In this document: positions 27,247 through 37,144 of the stretch, piece after piece | Position numbering within the stretch: position 1 is the stretch's first letter | How the letters are laid out: every line of letters starts with the position of its first letter | Assembly (NCBI RefSeq): GCF_026262505.1 | Contig: NC_067207.1 | Coordinates: 11,686,082-11,750,081, forward strand | DNA from: Trichomonas vaginalis G3 | Lineage: Eukaryota; Parabasalia; Trichomonadida; Trichomonadidae | Length of the DNA stretch: 64,000 bases | Reading direction: 5' to 3' | Notes under the pieces: generated by a model | Seen by the model: only the letters and a program-made list of their open reading frames with translations | Databases searched by the model: none | Told to the model about the DNA's origin: nothing | Made by a program: the position numbers and the translations under genes

Positions 27247-29697
27247 ATGCGATATTTTGCTGTCACTGCGGTTGTCAAGACCATAATTACATTCTGGCAG
27301 CAGATTGGCACTACCATTGATTTTAATTTAACAATGATGCCCGAAAATGTTTCAAAAATTGTTACATGGGTTGTTAATCTATTAACAATCATCATTAAAC
27401 TACTTCCATCCATTCCAAATTTTGATACAAGAGGTATACTTGTTATTATTTCATTCGGTGTTCCTCTTGCAATTGATTTGGCCACGGTCTGGTTTGTCAA
27501 GCCATTTTTATTTGCAATATTACATATTGTTGATGTTATTGCGTTAGTTTTACTATCATATTCGATTGCTGTTTTTGTTTTTGGCAGTGCAACAACACTT
27601 TACATCCTATTATTCACATTTTCATTATTATACATAATAATAAGATTCACAATATACTTATTTACAAGAAAACCAAAGAAAATGACAATACAAGAGATCG
27701 TTCAGGATATCAAAAATTATTTTCTTGCAGGAATTTTACCTGATGTCAAAAACAACAAATCATTCTTTGAGATCGATTCAGAACTACGCGAATTTTCAGG
27801 TTACATTGAAATTAGTGCTATTGTTCCAAAGATTTGGGAACCAATAGCATATGTTGTTTCTTCAATTGTAATTTTGATAGTATCATTGATATTAGGTGTA
27901 GTTATAAAGATCCCTGGCTTTAAAGTACCAGTTATTGTTCGTTCAATTTTGCCATTTATTGGATACGTCTTTGCAATTATTACTTTCATTATTGGAATTC
28001 TTAAGTTTTTCCTGTGCGGAAACAGGTTTTTATTATCAGTTAAGAAGTTTGCAAGAAGATGGGCAGTTTATTTGATGATGTTCCTGCTTTCAATGCTCTA
28101 CATCCCAATCATTACATCATCCTCTGACTCTGTCGGTGTCACGAAGTCTTCTTGTCCAGTTGGAACTTTCCCAAATAAAACTAAAAATTTGGACGATCCT
28201 TTTGACATGTTTGTGTCTCATACGTTCGAATGTTTGCCATGTAACTTAACAGCACATGTAAATAGCTCGTATTGCTCAGCAACGTGCAACGGAATTAATT
28301 TTACATCAATATTAAAAGAAAAAGACCTTCATTTTGTTAATGATGTTCTGTATCCATGTTTGCCGGCAATGATATATTGTTTAGTGATCTTTGTTCTAGG
28401 AATTCCGTTTCTTTGGTGGTATATTATTTACAAAAACACAAAATTGATGAAATTAATACCAGCATACGGATATTCCACTGAAGATAAATGGAATACTCTT
28501 ACAAGCAGAATGAAATCAACAGGAATTTATCTTTTTGACGAATTTCGTTACAACATGGAATTCTGGAGCATTTATGACTTCTTTGCCAAAGCTATAATCG
28601 TCATAATTGCTTATTTGGCCAAACATTTTGAGCCAAAAGTCGTATTTGGATTTCCGATTTATTTCTTAGTTTTCTTTGTTGTTCTTTTAATTGTTACACC
28701 TTACATCTTCAAGCTCAATAATATATACGATATATCTTTGTACTTTTTCAACTTCCTTTTCACAATTATTCCATTAATGTATCATTTTGGTGTTAAAATA
28801 CCAATTTGGCTCTTCTATGTTATTTGTGCATTAGCGCTTGCTATTCCTTTCATTATTATTGCTATTCTTGTCGTTGTTTTCAGACATAAGAAATCTCATA
28901 TCAACAATTTTGATCCAACCATCGTTAAAAAGCTCTCAAAACGAGAAGTTGCTGATAGAAATGCCAGAATTCAATCAGGAGCTGCTGTTTCAATGGATAA
29001 ATTTTTCATGCCAGTTTCTGTTAAGAATAACATGAAAAATGAGGATAATAAACCTCGCGGAATGCAAGGAAATAACAATGACAAGCAGAAAAATGCCGAA
29101 GAAGAGGAAGAAAAAGTTGAATATTATCTTGATAACAAGAAAGACGATATGGATGAATTTTCCGATGAAGAGTTCAAAGGAGCCGACTTCTATATGGGAG
29201 ATAATGAAGGAATGGCCCTAGATAACCGTAGAATGAGTGTAGATTTAAGCGAAAAATTATCTTCACCAGAAGATGCGAAAGAAGGAAAAGTTTCTGCGAG
29301 TGGACAGCTTGAAATAGAAGAAAATGATCGGATCAAGCTTGAAAACCTCAAAGAAATGTTGAATATCGACGCATTTGTTTATCAGAACTTGCCAGAAGAC
29401 TTTGACACAATCACAGCATCAATTCTATCCACAATTGAAGAAATAGATGCTGCCAATGCAGATCTTGACAACTTTGTTCCCCTCAAAAAAGAAAATATCT
29501 TCTCAGTCAACAAGCACATGCTTGCAAGAAGAATACAAGCCATGTATCAAGTCATGGACATCATCCTTGACGGTAATACAATGGAATATTTATTCAAAAT
29601 TCTAAATTTAGCTGTATTAGTAGGTTCACTTATCTTTGGATGGTATAGTGGATCAATCATACAATATTATAATCGTACCTATGAAAATTGTAATTAA
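27247..29697 (+). CDS. Multi-pass membrane protein with Cys-rich loop, 816 aa
   Basis: The start is ATG 27247. Residues 1-570 contain about eleven to twelve hydrophobic spans. Between two of them (about residues 298-350) is a Cys-rich, N-glycosylatable loop with CPVGTFPNKT, ECLPCNLT and CSATCNG, resembling a single TNFR/GCC-type cysteine repeat and probably extracellular. Residues about 590-740 form a long acidic, Lys/Glu-rich cytosolic segment (EEEEEKVEYYLDN, DMDEFSDEEF). One more span lies at the C-terminus (VLVGSLIFGWYSGSI). I do not recognise the family; a receptor or channel is possible. A decayed copy of the acidic segment lies just downstream at 29858-29965. Confidence 0.8.
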   Translation: MRYFAVTAVVKTIITFWQQIGTTIDFNLTMMPENVSKIVTWVVNLLTIIIKLLPSIPNFDTRGILVIISFGVPLAIDLATVWFVKPFLFAILHIVDVIALVLLSYSIAVFVFGSATTLYILLFTFSLLYIIIRFTIYLFTRKPKKMTIQEIVQDIKNYFLAGILPDVKNNKSFFEIDSELREFSGYIEISAIVPKIWEPIAYVVSSIVILIVSLILGVVIKIPGFKVPVIVRSILPFIGYVFAIITFIIGILKFFLCGNRFLLSVKKFARRWAVYLMMFLLSMLYIPIITSSSDSVGVTKSSCPVGTFPNKTKNLDDPFDMFVSHTFECLPCNLTAHVNSSYCSATCNGINFTSILKEKDLHFVNDVLYPCLPAMIYCLVIFVLGIPFLWWYIIYKNTKLMKLIPAYGYSTEDKWNTLTSRMKSTGIYLFDEFRYNMEFWSIYDFFAKAIIVIIAYLAKHFEPKVVFGFPIYFLVFFVVLLIVTPYIFKLNNIYDISLYFFNFLFTIIPLMYHFGVKIPIWLFYVICALALAIPFIIIAILVVVFRHKKSHINNFDPTIVKKLSKREVADRNARIQSGAAVSMDKFFMPVSVKNNMKNEDNKPRGMQGNNNDKQKNAEEEEEKVEYYLDNKKDDMDEFSDEEFKGADFYMGDNEGMALDNRRMSVDLSEKLSSPEDAKEGKVSASGQLEIEENDRIKLENLKEMLNIDAFVYQNLPEDFDTITASILSTIEEIDAANADLDNFVPLKKENIFSVNKHMLARRIQAMYQVMDIILDGNTMEYLFKILNLAVLVGSLIFGWYSGSIIQYYNRTYENCN

Positions 29698-29857
29698 ATA
29701 TCCATGGTTATTTTATATTTACTTTTATTTTTTCTAATTTTAATATGACTATTTAGCTTTTTGCTTTAATACATGTAATAATTCCTAGAAGGTAGCTTCA
29801 ATATCTCTTCTAAATTAGAATTTAGGTATATTAATTTTATGTTATAAAACAATTATC

Positions 29858-29965
29858 GATATAGATGAGTTTTCTGATGATAAATTCAAAGATATCGATT
29901 TATTCATGGAAGATATTAACGAGATAGCCTTAGATAATCAATGAATGAGCGAAATTTTATAATAA
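29858..29965 (+). pseudogene. Degenerate copy of part of the 816-aa membrane gene
   Basis: Reads DIDEFSDDKFKDIDLF then MEDINEIALDNQ, parallel to DMDEFSDEEFKGADFY then MGDNEGMALDNR at 29146-29240 of the upstream gene, and similarity continues into a GAATGAGCGAAA string. It ends at a stop and has no start. It is a partial local duplication that has decayed. Confidence 0.7.
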
Positions 29966-29971
29966 AATCTG

Positions 29972-29977
29972 TCACTT
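29972..29977 (+). promoter_or_regulatory. Initiator (TCACTT) of the 30000 gene
   Basis: Trichomonad-type initiator 28 bases upstream of the ATG at 30000. Confidence 0.45.
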
Positions 29978-29999
29978 TTATTCGTTTAAAAATTTAAAT

Positions 30000-30452
30000 A
30001 TGAAGCAAAAACTTGCTGTTTATGTAGCGCTTTTAGTTTTTACTTCATGTCTAGATTTCGGTGTTCATACAATATATGAGCCATCCGTATGTAAAACAGT
30101 ATTTGATACTGTTATTATTGCAATGACAAAAATAGTTACAATTCTTTTCCAATTCTTTGCGTGGTTTTTCATGATTTCTTCACGAAGAATAGTTAGGATT
30201 AGTGGTTTCGAATCTGTTTTTAAGAATTTCTACATTCTATTCATAACTACAATATTTGATGTACTTTTATTCTTAGTATATGTTGTTATTCTTTTTACAT
30301 ACATTGTTAATGGGGCTGGCTTGCCTCAATTATGGAACAAATTCCTTCTAATTACATTTTTCTCTTTACAAAGGTTAGCTGCTGTAATACATTATGGCTT
30401 TTCAATGTTTTATATGATCAAAATTGCCTTAGATCCTGTTCAGTATCTATGA
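30000..30452 (+). CDS. Four-span small membrane protein, 150 aa
   Basis: The start is ATG 30000. Four hydrophobic segments are visible: about residues 5-25, 42-65, 75-105 and 115-140. The first may serve as a signal anchor. No family motif is recognised. It follows the 816-aa membrane gene and a decayed copy of part of it, so this ORF may be the surviving 3' part of a duplicated gene of that family rather than an independent gene. Confidence 0.5.
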   Translation: MKQKLAVYVALLVFTSCLDFGVHTIYEPSVCKTVFDTVIIAMTKIVTILFQFFAWFFMISSRRIVRISGFESVFKNFYILFITTIFDVLLFLVYVVILFTYIVNGAGLPQLWNKFLLITFFSLQRLAAVIHYGFSMFYMIKIALDPVQYL

Positions 30453-30918
30453 CCATATTATTATATTGTTTGTTTTTTTGTATATATAAAAGTATTTGTT
30501 ATTTATTCTATTATCCAACAGAAATTGTTAGTTACATTCGTTTATTGACGGCTATGTATTAATACATATATTGTCATATGTATTAATTTTCAGTATATCA
30601 AAAAAAATTAATCATACAGAAAAAAATTGCCGATAGTTGCATCGCATTGTCACCAATATTGTATCATGTACGATGCACCTATACTGTTTGAAGAATAATC
30701 AATAAAAATAGATATTTGTTATAAAATATGAAGTTGTCCAGTAGAAAGAGCAAGCGAAAGTAGATTTATTACACACAAACAATGAAAGCTATAATAATTA
30801 CGTGGTCATATTCATATGATCGATCATAAAAAATCTGTTGTTTCGTTATTTATAAAAAAAAGGAATAGTTAATTACGTCGAATATAATAGATAACATATT
30901 TAATACATAATAAAAACA
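30453..30918. other. Gene-free convergent intergenic region
   Basis: Lies between convergent 3' ends. AT-rich; no supported ORF, RNA gene or repeat seen. Confidence 0.5.
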
Positions 30919-31707
30919 TTACATATAAGGTCTGCCCATCATAGGCTGCTGATAAGGCTGATATTGTTGTCCCATCATCGGCTGTTGAGGATATTGAGGA
31001 TATGGTTGTCCCATCATAGGCTGCTGATAAGGCTGATACTGTTGTCCCATCATCGGTGGCTGTTGTGGATACTGAGGATACTGTTGTCCCATCATCGGCG
31101 GAGGGTATTGTGGGTATTGTTGATTCATCGGTGGTGCGTATTGCTGGTTTACAGGAGGCGGTGGATATTGGTTCGAATGCATGGGCTGATTGCCCCAGTT
31201 CTGTTGATATTGATTATATCCTGGGAATGCTCCTGCCATAGGATTTCCCATTAGCTGACTACCCATTTGCTGAGGTTGCATCATTGCGTTTGACATGGCT
31301 GCACCCTGTGAGAATTGAAAAGGCGTCATTCCATGATGAGCGAGATGTAAAACTAATCGAAGGCGGCCACCTTTACTGATTCCTTTTACAGGATTCATGC
31401 TGTACCACTTATCGAGTACGTAGCCAACGCTCAATGTTGATATCGGAATTTGTAATTTGGATATAGGATCGTCCGCCATTCCTCGATCTCTGTCTTTCAT
31501 AAGTATGTGCAACGAATCTGTAGATTGATTTACGACTGTAAAATGGAATTCTTCGTTCCAAACTGGTGTATATGTATTTGTACAAACTTTAGTCTTTATA
31601 GAACTTGAAGAGCTGGACATCTGTAATATACAGTAAGGGTCTGCCTTACCGAATATGTCCATTTTCGGGATATCTTGAGCCTCCACTACTCTAACATGGA
31701 GCTCCAT
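30919..31707 (-). CDS. C2-domain protein with Pro/Gln/Met-rich tail, 262 aa
   Basis: The chosen start is ATG 31707 (MELHVRVVEAQDIPKMD), because the C2 fold begins exactly there; an in-frame upstream ATG at 31782 would add 25 residues without homology. Residues 1-125 form one C2 domain with the calcium-site aspartates visible in GKADPYC and KDRDRG and a typical NPVWNEEF-like YTPVWNEEFHF. From about residue 160 the tail is built of YPQYPQQPMMGQQ-type repeats, like the tails of synaptogyrin/annexin-type or PDCD6-linked proteins. It probably binds phospholipid in a Ca2+-dependent way and self-associates or binds partners through the tail. Such C2-PQ proteins are a large family in Trichomonas. Confidence 0.85.
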   Translation of the reverse strand: MELHVRVVEAQDIPKMDIFGKADPYCILQMSSSSSSIKTKVCTNTYTPVWNEEFHFTVVNQSTDSLHILMKDRDRGMADDPISKLQIPISTLSVGYVLDKWYSMNPVKGISKGGRLRLVLHLAHHGMTPFQFSQGAAMSNAMMQPQQMGSQLMGNPMAGAFPGYNQYQQNWGNQPMHSNQYPPPPVNQQYAPPMNQQYPQYPPPMMGQQYPQYPQQPPMMGQQYQPYQQPMMGQPYPQYPQQPMMGQQYQPYQQPMMGRPYM

Positions 31708-31727
31708 TTGGATCCTTGAAAAGAACC

Positions 31728-31743
31728 AAAGATTATAATCTTT
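31728..31743. promoter_or_regulatory. Perfect 16-base palindrome upstream of C2 gene
   Basis: AAAGATTATAATCTTT is self-complementary, and the flanks GAACC and GGTTC extend it with a two-base bulge. It lies 21-36 bases upstream of the ATG at 31707, where a dimeric factor could bind or where the transcript 5' end would fold. Confidence 0.5.
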
Positions 31744-32569
31744 AAGGTTCTCAAATTTTTTGTGTATAACAACGAAATACATTCAAAATGCTTTCAAAAA
31801 GTCGAAAAAAATTTTAACAAATCTTGCTCCAAATAATGGTATATGTTACATTATACGGTAAAGCAAAAACGGTTTTTTAAGGCAGCTTTTTTTATTTTAA
31901 AAACTTTTTTCAGCAACGGCCGTTGACTATCAAAAATAATATGATAATCAGATTAAGACAAGGTACAAAATGATCATACTTTTGCATTAAAATGTGATAG
32001 TTTTTTTGCAAAGTGAATTGCGGTGAAAAATGCCTTGAATCTGAAAAAGTACGAGATTATTCGTATTTATGTTAACTACAGTGGGGAAAGATTCAAATAC
32101 TCAAGGAGAAATCAACTGGACAATTTCAAATTACTCAAACTTTGCATAAAGGCTATTTATTCAGTACATAACAATCATATAACAATTTATTAATATTATG
32201 GGCATAATAACGTTCTGATTAATTGAATTTTATTTCACCGGAGATTATATTTTTTTTCTCAAATATTGGATTTATTATTTCTGATACTAAGGCACAGCTT
32301 TCTTTTGCAAAACATATATTGAAAATACCACGAGCACTTTCTTATCTAACTGCCCGCTACATCGTTTTTCAAATTTGTGATTGCACCTATTTAGGGCATT
32401 TATCCAAAGCTATATAAGTGTGTATTATGCTTTTATTAATATTTATTTGATTAGTTATGTGATTAATCGCTTTCTTTATGCATTTTCAAATGATCGGAAA
32501 AGTTTGATTCAAAAATAACTGATATAACTATATTATTAACAATTTATACATACAAACAAAAAGAATTAA
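31744..32569. other. Gene-free region with CAACGG palindrome
   Basis: No supported gene; a 64-codon plus-strand frame near 32223 lacks coding character. CAACGGCCGTTG at 31914-31925 is a perfect palindrome made of two head-to-head CAACGG (Myb-type YAACKG) sites, about 207 bases upstream of the C2 gene. Confidence 0.5.
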
Positions 32570-33958
32570 TCAAGATCTAGGGAAATTTGTCACCATCATA
32601 TCGGTGAAATCCCTTTGTTCGTTCTTTGGCCTTTCCTTTGGCAAAGGATGAGGCCTAATCGGTCTAGTCACTCTAGGCCTTTCTATTGGAGGCAATGATT
32701 CAGTGCTTCCGCCACCACTAAAATCACTCAAATTTAATCCGTTGATTTCTCCATCAAAAGCGTTCATTCTTGGTCCCTGACGCTTTGTACCACGAGGCTG
32801 CATGTCATCATCAAAGTCTGGCGGCGTCTGGAGATACTGTAAATTACTTTCGTGTCTTTCAACGATTCTTACACGAGATTTCATGGGCTGAGGTCTTACA
32901 TCTGTTTGCGGAGAGTTTTTTCTTGGGAAATTCGATGGCATTTCCGGTAATTCTCCCATTCCTAAGCCTGTAATTCCGCCTTCAAAGTGGGGTTGCTCTA
33001 TTTTACGACGAGGAGGGATTCCTCGTGGGTTTGGTCGAAAGTTTGATCGGACTGCTTGCTGGCTGTTAACTGCCCTTGGCGTAGAATTGACTTCTCCATG
33101 AAAATTATTTGATGTAACCGCTAAATCAGGCGTTGCTGGTATTTTGCGTGTTGGCCTTGCATTTCCTATGATTGCTGCCGCTGCAGCACTACGTGGATTC
33201 GATGGTTTCGGTCTAGGTTTTGTAGAATTTTGAGTTTGTCTTGGTTGATCGAGTCTAAGAAGTAAATCGTAGTCATCTGGCGAAATTTCTCTGGTCATTA
33301 GTTCGCGAATTTCTTCTGGTGTGAGATTCGGTGGTTCATCTTTTGGTAGCTTCTTTGGAGGAGGATTTATGCCTAACATGTCTAATTTCGTACGACAAAT
33401 AGGGCATGTAGGTTCTTCTCTGTAATCTCTACGTGAATTAATCCATTCTTTAACACATTTTCTGTGGAAATTTCCACCACATCCGCATCTGCACCAGGCA
33501 ATTTTTGATTTATCACAGTCACATAGATTGTCGTAACAAATTGGACAAACATCTTCTGGACCAATTGGCAATCTTTTGACTTTTGTCTTGCCTGATTTAG
33601 TTTTGTACTTTTCTTGAGGTTTTCGTGGCTCAACAGCGCGTGTTTTTCCATCAATAATCAGATTTACTTCGTATTCTGATAGTGGTTGCTTAAAAAGAAT
33701 TGGATTGTCCTTAGGAACTCCGAAATATTTCATTAATATGTATATAATATGGATGCATAAGTCGTCGGATTTGCATGTACATGTATGTCTATCACCAATG
33801 TTGACTGTAAATCGTTCTTTTGAACCCATTGGTTTGACAATAAATTTTGTGACGCCTCTAGGATCTAAAATAAACCTTACATTGCCTCCTTGGACTTCTT
33901 CAATACATTCGCGCACAGCTTCGCTCATGACTTCGCCTGGGCGAGGTGCGCGATGCAT
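32570..33958 (-). CDS. SWIM plus RING zinc-finger protein, putative E3 ubiquitin ligase
   Basis: The start is ATG 33958 (MHRAPRPGEV), 462 aa. Residues 60-70 (CTCKSDDLCIH) are a SWIM motif, C-x-C-x5-C-x-H, with the usual following helix (IIYILMKYFG). Residues 138-188 form a RING: CPIC, then CRCGCGGNFHRKC, WINSRRD, and CPIC. The C-terminal 250 residues are Pro/Arg-rich and disordered. SWIM-RING order is that of ZSWIM2/MEX-like E3 ligases, in which RING recruits E2 and SWIM contributes to substrate or self-association. The enzyme role is inferred from these domains; substrates are unknown. Confidence 0.85.
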   Translation of the reverse strand: MHRAPRPGEVMSEAVRECIEEVQGGNVRFILDPRGVTKFIVKPMGSKERFTVNIGDRHTCTCKSDDLCIHIIYILMKYFGVPKDNPILFKQPLSEYEVNLIIDGKTRAVEPRKPQEKYKTKSGKTKVKRLPIGPEDVCPICYDNLCDCDKSKIAWCRCGCGGNFHRKCVKEWINSRRDYREEPTCPICRTKLDMLGINPPPKKLPKDEPPNLTPEEIRELMTREISPDDYDLLLRLDQPRQTQNSTKPRPKPSNPRSAAAAAIIGNARPTRKIPATPDLAVTSNNFHGEVNSTPRAVNSQQAVRSNFRPNPRGIPPRRKIEQPHFEGGITGLGMGELPEMPSNFPRKNSPQTDVRPQPMKSRVRIVERHESNLQYLQTPPDFDDDMQPRGTKRQGPRMNAFDGEINGLNLSDFSGGGSTESLPPIERPRVTRPIRPHPLPKERPKNEQRDFTDMMVTNFPRS

Positions 33959-34414
33959 CAAATTTAATAAATTTGAAACGTAAGTTTACACTCATTCAAA
34001 TAAAATTTATTCATTAATTTTATATTAAATTGAGTAACATATTTTTCATACTTTTTTTAAATATCAGATTTGAATGGTTTACAATGTTAGTAAAAATTGC
34101 ATTGTTGTTTCATTATAGAGGTAATATTTTTAGATTTCGATATTGGCAAAATTATTTCTTACGTATATACTATACAAGCTTAATCTTCGGTATTCAATTA
34201 TAACAATTAGAGAATTTCGAAAGATAAACTTATGTTAAACGTCCCATTTGCTTCGACATTTTGCTTATATATGAGAATAAAGCAGAATACTAAGTTAACT
34301 ATAACATAGTTGTAAATTTATCTTTTTTGAAATAGCCACAAAGTATTTTTAGCATAATTAAATAAACTATTTATATCTCTAATGAATTAACAAAATAAAT
34401 AATAAATAATAAGA
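33959..34414. other. Gene-free stretch (intergenic)
   Basis: About 455 AT-rich bases between two minus-strand genes; no ORF, repeat or RNA gene recognised. Confidence 0.5.
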
Positions 34415-37144
34415 TTATTTCTTTGATTTGCTTCTTAAGAATCTAAACTTCGGGAACCAGTATCTTGCAATTATTCCAACAGGAATAGCCATTGCAGCAT
34501 CAAAGAATGCGCAGATCCATTGCATTAAGTTGAGAGGTTCGCATGCGAAGAATTTTGGAGTAAATTCAACCAAAACAATTTGGATCAAACAAATCAACAA
34601 GAAAATCAAAATAAACAAACCATGGAAAGCGCCCTGGAAAGCGGAATCATTTGGTTCAGCCGCTCTGCAGTTAAACAAATTAAAAGCCTGTGACAAAATA
34701 AAAACAGTGAAAACGAATGTTTCACTTTCTTTTTGTATTTTCGACAAAACAAACATAGTCAACAACTGGAAAATTGTTTGAACAGAAATCTGATAAAACA
34801 TGAAGAAAGAAATCAAAGGAGAAGAAGGCGGAATAGGAGGTCTATTCAACAAGTTATCACTTGGTGTTCCCGTTGCCAAACTCAACGCCCCGAGTGAATC
34901 CATGATTAAATTAACCCATAGCAATTGAACAGCTTTGAAAGGAGCTGTTTGAGAATAAATTGCATCAAATGTTGATATAATTAATGTTACAACATTTGCA
35001 GTCAATTGGAATTGCAAAAATCTTCTTATATTATTACTAATACCTCTACCCCAAACAACACTTCTTACTATAGATCTAAAATCATCATCCAAAATACAAA
35101 TATCACTCGCCTCTTTCGCTAATTCTGTTCCACTTTTTCCCATGGCCAAACCAACATCAGCTGCCATCAAAGCAGGGACATCATTTGTTCCATCGCCTGT
35201 GACAGCAACTATCTCGCCCGCCTGCTTGAAAGCATTGACAATCATGTGTTTGTCAAGAGGTGTAGACCTGGCAACAACAGAAACATCTTTAAGAATTTCA
35301 TAAACGTCAGACGGTTTCAAACCGTTCAGTTCACTTCCTGTAATTATTTTATAACCATTTTCAAGGATACCTACATCTGTTGCTATTGCAGCAGCTGTTG
35401 ATGGATGGTCGCCTGTCAACATAACAACTCTTATATCTGCATTTTTAACAGCGGAAATTGAGCGTTGCGTATTTGGTCGAATTGTATCTCTTATACTAAA
35501 AATTGCCAACAAAATCAAATCATTTTCAGCATCATTAGCTGTTAATGGTTTTGTTGGACATTTCTTGTATGCTAGTGCTATTGTTCTGAATGATTGTTTT
35601 CCTTCTTCAATCACTTTTTGTTGGAAGAAATTTCTGTTATTTTCTGTCATTTCTTTTATCAAACCATCATCATTATAAAACTTTGTACATTTCGGAAGTA
35701 ACAAATCGGGAGCTCCTTTTGTATGTACAACAATATCATTTCCATTTTGAATAATTGTTGACATCAATTTTCTGATTCTGTCAAATTGGAAACAATGTAA
35801 AATTTTCGCATTGTTTCTTATGTTTTGCCAATCAATTCTCAACGCATTTGCAGAGAATCTCAAAAGAGCACATTCTGTTTGGTTGCCAATAGAACTTGCT
35901 CCATCTAATATGGCATGGGAATTGACAACAAGGCCATCAACAAGATTTGACATAAATTCTTTGTCTTCTCTCAATTTTGATGGCAAATTTGTGGTGACAG
36001 ACCCTGCAATAATCATTCTTTCTATATTCATTTCATTTTTAGTTAGTGTACCTGTTTTATCAGTGAGAATGACTGTTGCACTTCCCATTGTTTCGCACGC
36101 TTCGAGTCTTCTGACGAAATTGTTGTCTGTCATCATTCTTCGCATTGAATAAGCCAAAGAAATGGTTACCGCGAGTGGAAGACCCTCTGGAACAGCGCAG
36201 ACGACAATGGTTAAGGAGACAACAAGCATGTCAAGGGGTTCGCGAAGTCTGGCGATGGAAAACTGTTTTAATTTGATTTCATGGTAAATCCAAGGAATCA
36301 AGATACAAATGAAGGCCAAACTGGCAAATCCCATGCCTAGATAGCCAATCTGTTCTGCTAGAACAGATAACTTTTCTGTAAGTGGTGTTTCGCGAGATTC
36401 TTCATTTGCTATGGCGTTTAATGCTTTTCCTTGCTGAGTTCTTGTGCCAACGGATGTAACAAGGAATGAACCACGTCCATCTGATACATGTGTGCCTCCA
36501 ATAAGGAATGGATCTGTTTCTGATTTTAATACGGCTTCACTTTCGCCTGAAGCGACCGATTGGTCAACATATAGATCTTCTGAAGTAAGAATAACACCAT
36601 CAGCTGGTATTTTGTCGCCTGGCTCCAATATAACGACGTCTCCAACTACGATATCGAGATTTTGGACTTGAGTTGTATGGCCATACCTTATGACTGTAAC
36701 TTTGAAGATGGATTTGATGCGGTTGACTGCAGCAAATTGCTTTTCTTGGTTCGAATTCGAAATAGTTTGAACGATTGAAACAATTGCAACGGCAATTAGG
36801 ATGGCTCCACCATCAATCCATGATGTACTACGTTCTTCTGGTGAAGCAAATGTAACTTCAAGAATTAAACTTAAAATAGCGCAAATAATTAAAATAATGA
36901 GAGTTTTATCTGAGATTGCATCCAAAAATATTTCGCAAAATGTCTTAATTTCTCGAACTGGTAGATCGTTGTGTCCATATGAAGAGAGATTTTGATTTAG
37001 TGCTTGGTTGTTATTTAATCCTTGTTGAGGATCTGAATTTAAACTTTTGCATAGATTCACTGGACCTCCATATTCGTTATTTAACTTGTTAATATCGAAT
37101 CTTTCGGTCATATCTGCGAGATCATCAGGAGATAAATTCACCAT
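34415..37144 (-). CDS. PMCA-type P2B Ca2+-transporting ATPase, 909 aa
   Basis: The start is ATG 37144 (MVNLSPDDLAD), the first Met matching the family N-terminus. It shows all P-type ATPase hallmarks: SGES of the actuator domain, CAVPEGLPLAV in M4, the phosphorylation site DKTGTLT (about residue 360), KGAP in the nucleotide site, and TGDGTNDVPAL (about 650), with M5-M10 at the C-terminus. NxxxxGG-type N-terminus, PEGL and the VNLIMD segment in M6 point to calcium. The protein ends right after M10 with KKSKSRLFRFK-like basic residues, so it lacks the long calmodulin-binding autoinhibitory tail of animal PMCAs. It would export or store Ca2+ at the plasma membrane or acidic stores. Confidence 0.93.
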   Translation of the reverse strand: MVNLSPDDLADMTERFDINKLNNEYGGPVNLCKSLNSDPQQGLNNNQALNQNLSSYGHNDLPVREIKTFCEIFLDAISDKTLIILIICAILSLILEVTFASPEERSTSWIDGGAILIAVAIVSIVQTISNSNQEKQFAAVNRIKSIFKVTVIRYGHTTQVQNLDIVVGDVVILEPGDKIPADGVILTSEDLYVDQSVASGESEAVLKSETDPFLIGGTHVSDGRGSFLVTSVGTRTQQGKALNAIANEESRETPLTEKLSVLAEQIGYLGMGFASLAFICILIPWIYHEIKLKQFSIARLREPLDMLVVSLTIVVCAVPEGLPLAVTISLAYSMRRMMTDNNFVRRLEACETMGSATVILTDKTGTLTKNEMNIERMIIAGSVTTNLPSKLREDKEFMSNLVDGLVVNSHAILDGASSIGNQTECALLRFSANALRIDWQNIRNNAKILHCFQFDRIRKLMSTIIQNGNDIVVHTKGAPDLLLPKCTKFYNDDGLIKEMTENNRNFFQQKVIEEGKQSFRTIALAYKKCPTKPLTANDAENDLILLAIFSIRDTIRPNTQRSISAVKNADIRVVMLTGDHPSTAAAIATDVGILENGYKIITGSELNGLKPSDVYEILKDVSVVARSTPLDKHMIVNAFKQAGEIVAVTGDGTNDVPALMAADVGLAMGKSGTELAKEASDICILDDDFRSIVRSVVWGRGISNNIRRFLQFQLTANVVTLIISTFDAIYSQTAPFKAVQLLWVNLIMDSLGALSLATGTPSDNLLNRPPIPPSSPLISFFMFYQISVQTIFQLLTMFVLSKIQKESETFVFTVFILSQAFNLFNCRAAEPNDSAFQGAFHGLFILIFLLICLIQIVLVEFTPKFFACEPLNLMQWICAFFDAAMAIPVGIIARYWFPKFRFLRSKSKK

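Noticed and set aside
31705-31782. Upstream ATG of the C2 gene
   Set aside because: The 25 extra residues have no C2 homology and a palindrome lies in between.
32223-32417. 64-codon plus-strand frame
   Set aside because: No homology sense, no initiator, sits in an AT-rich intergenic region.
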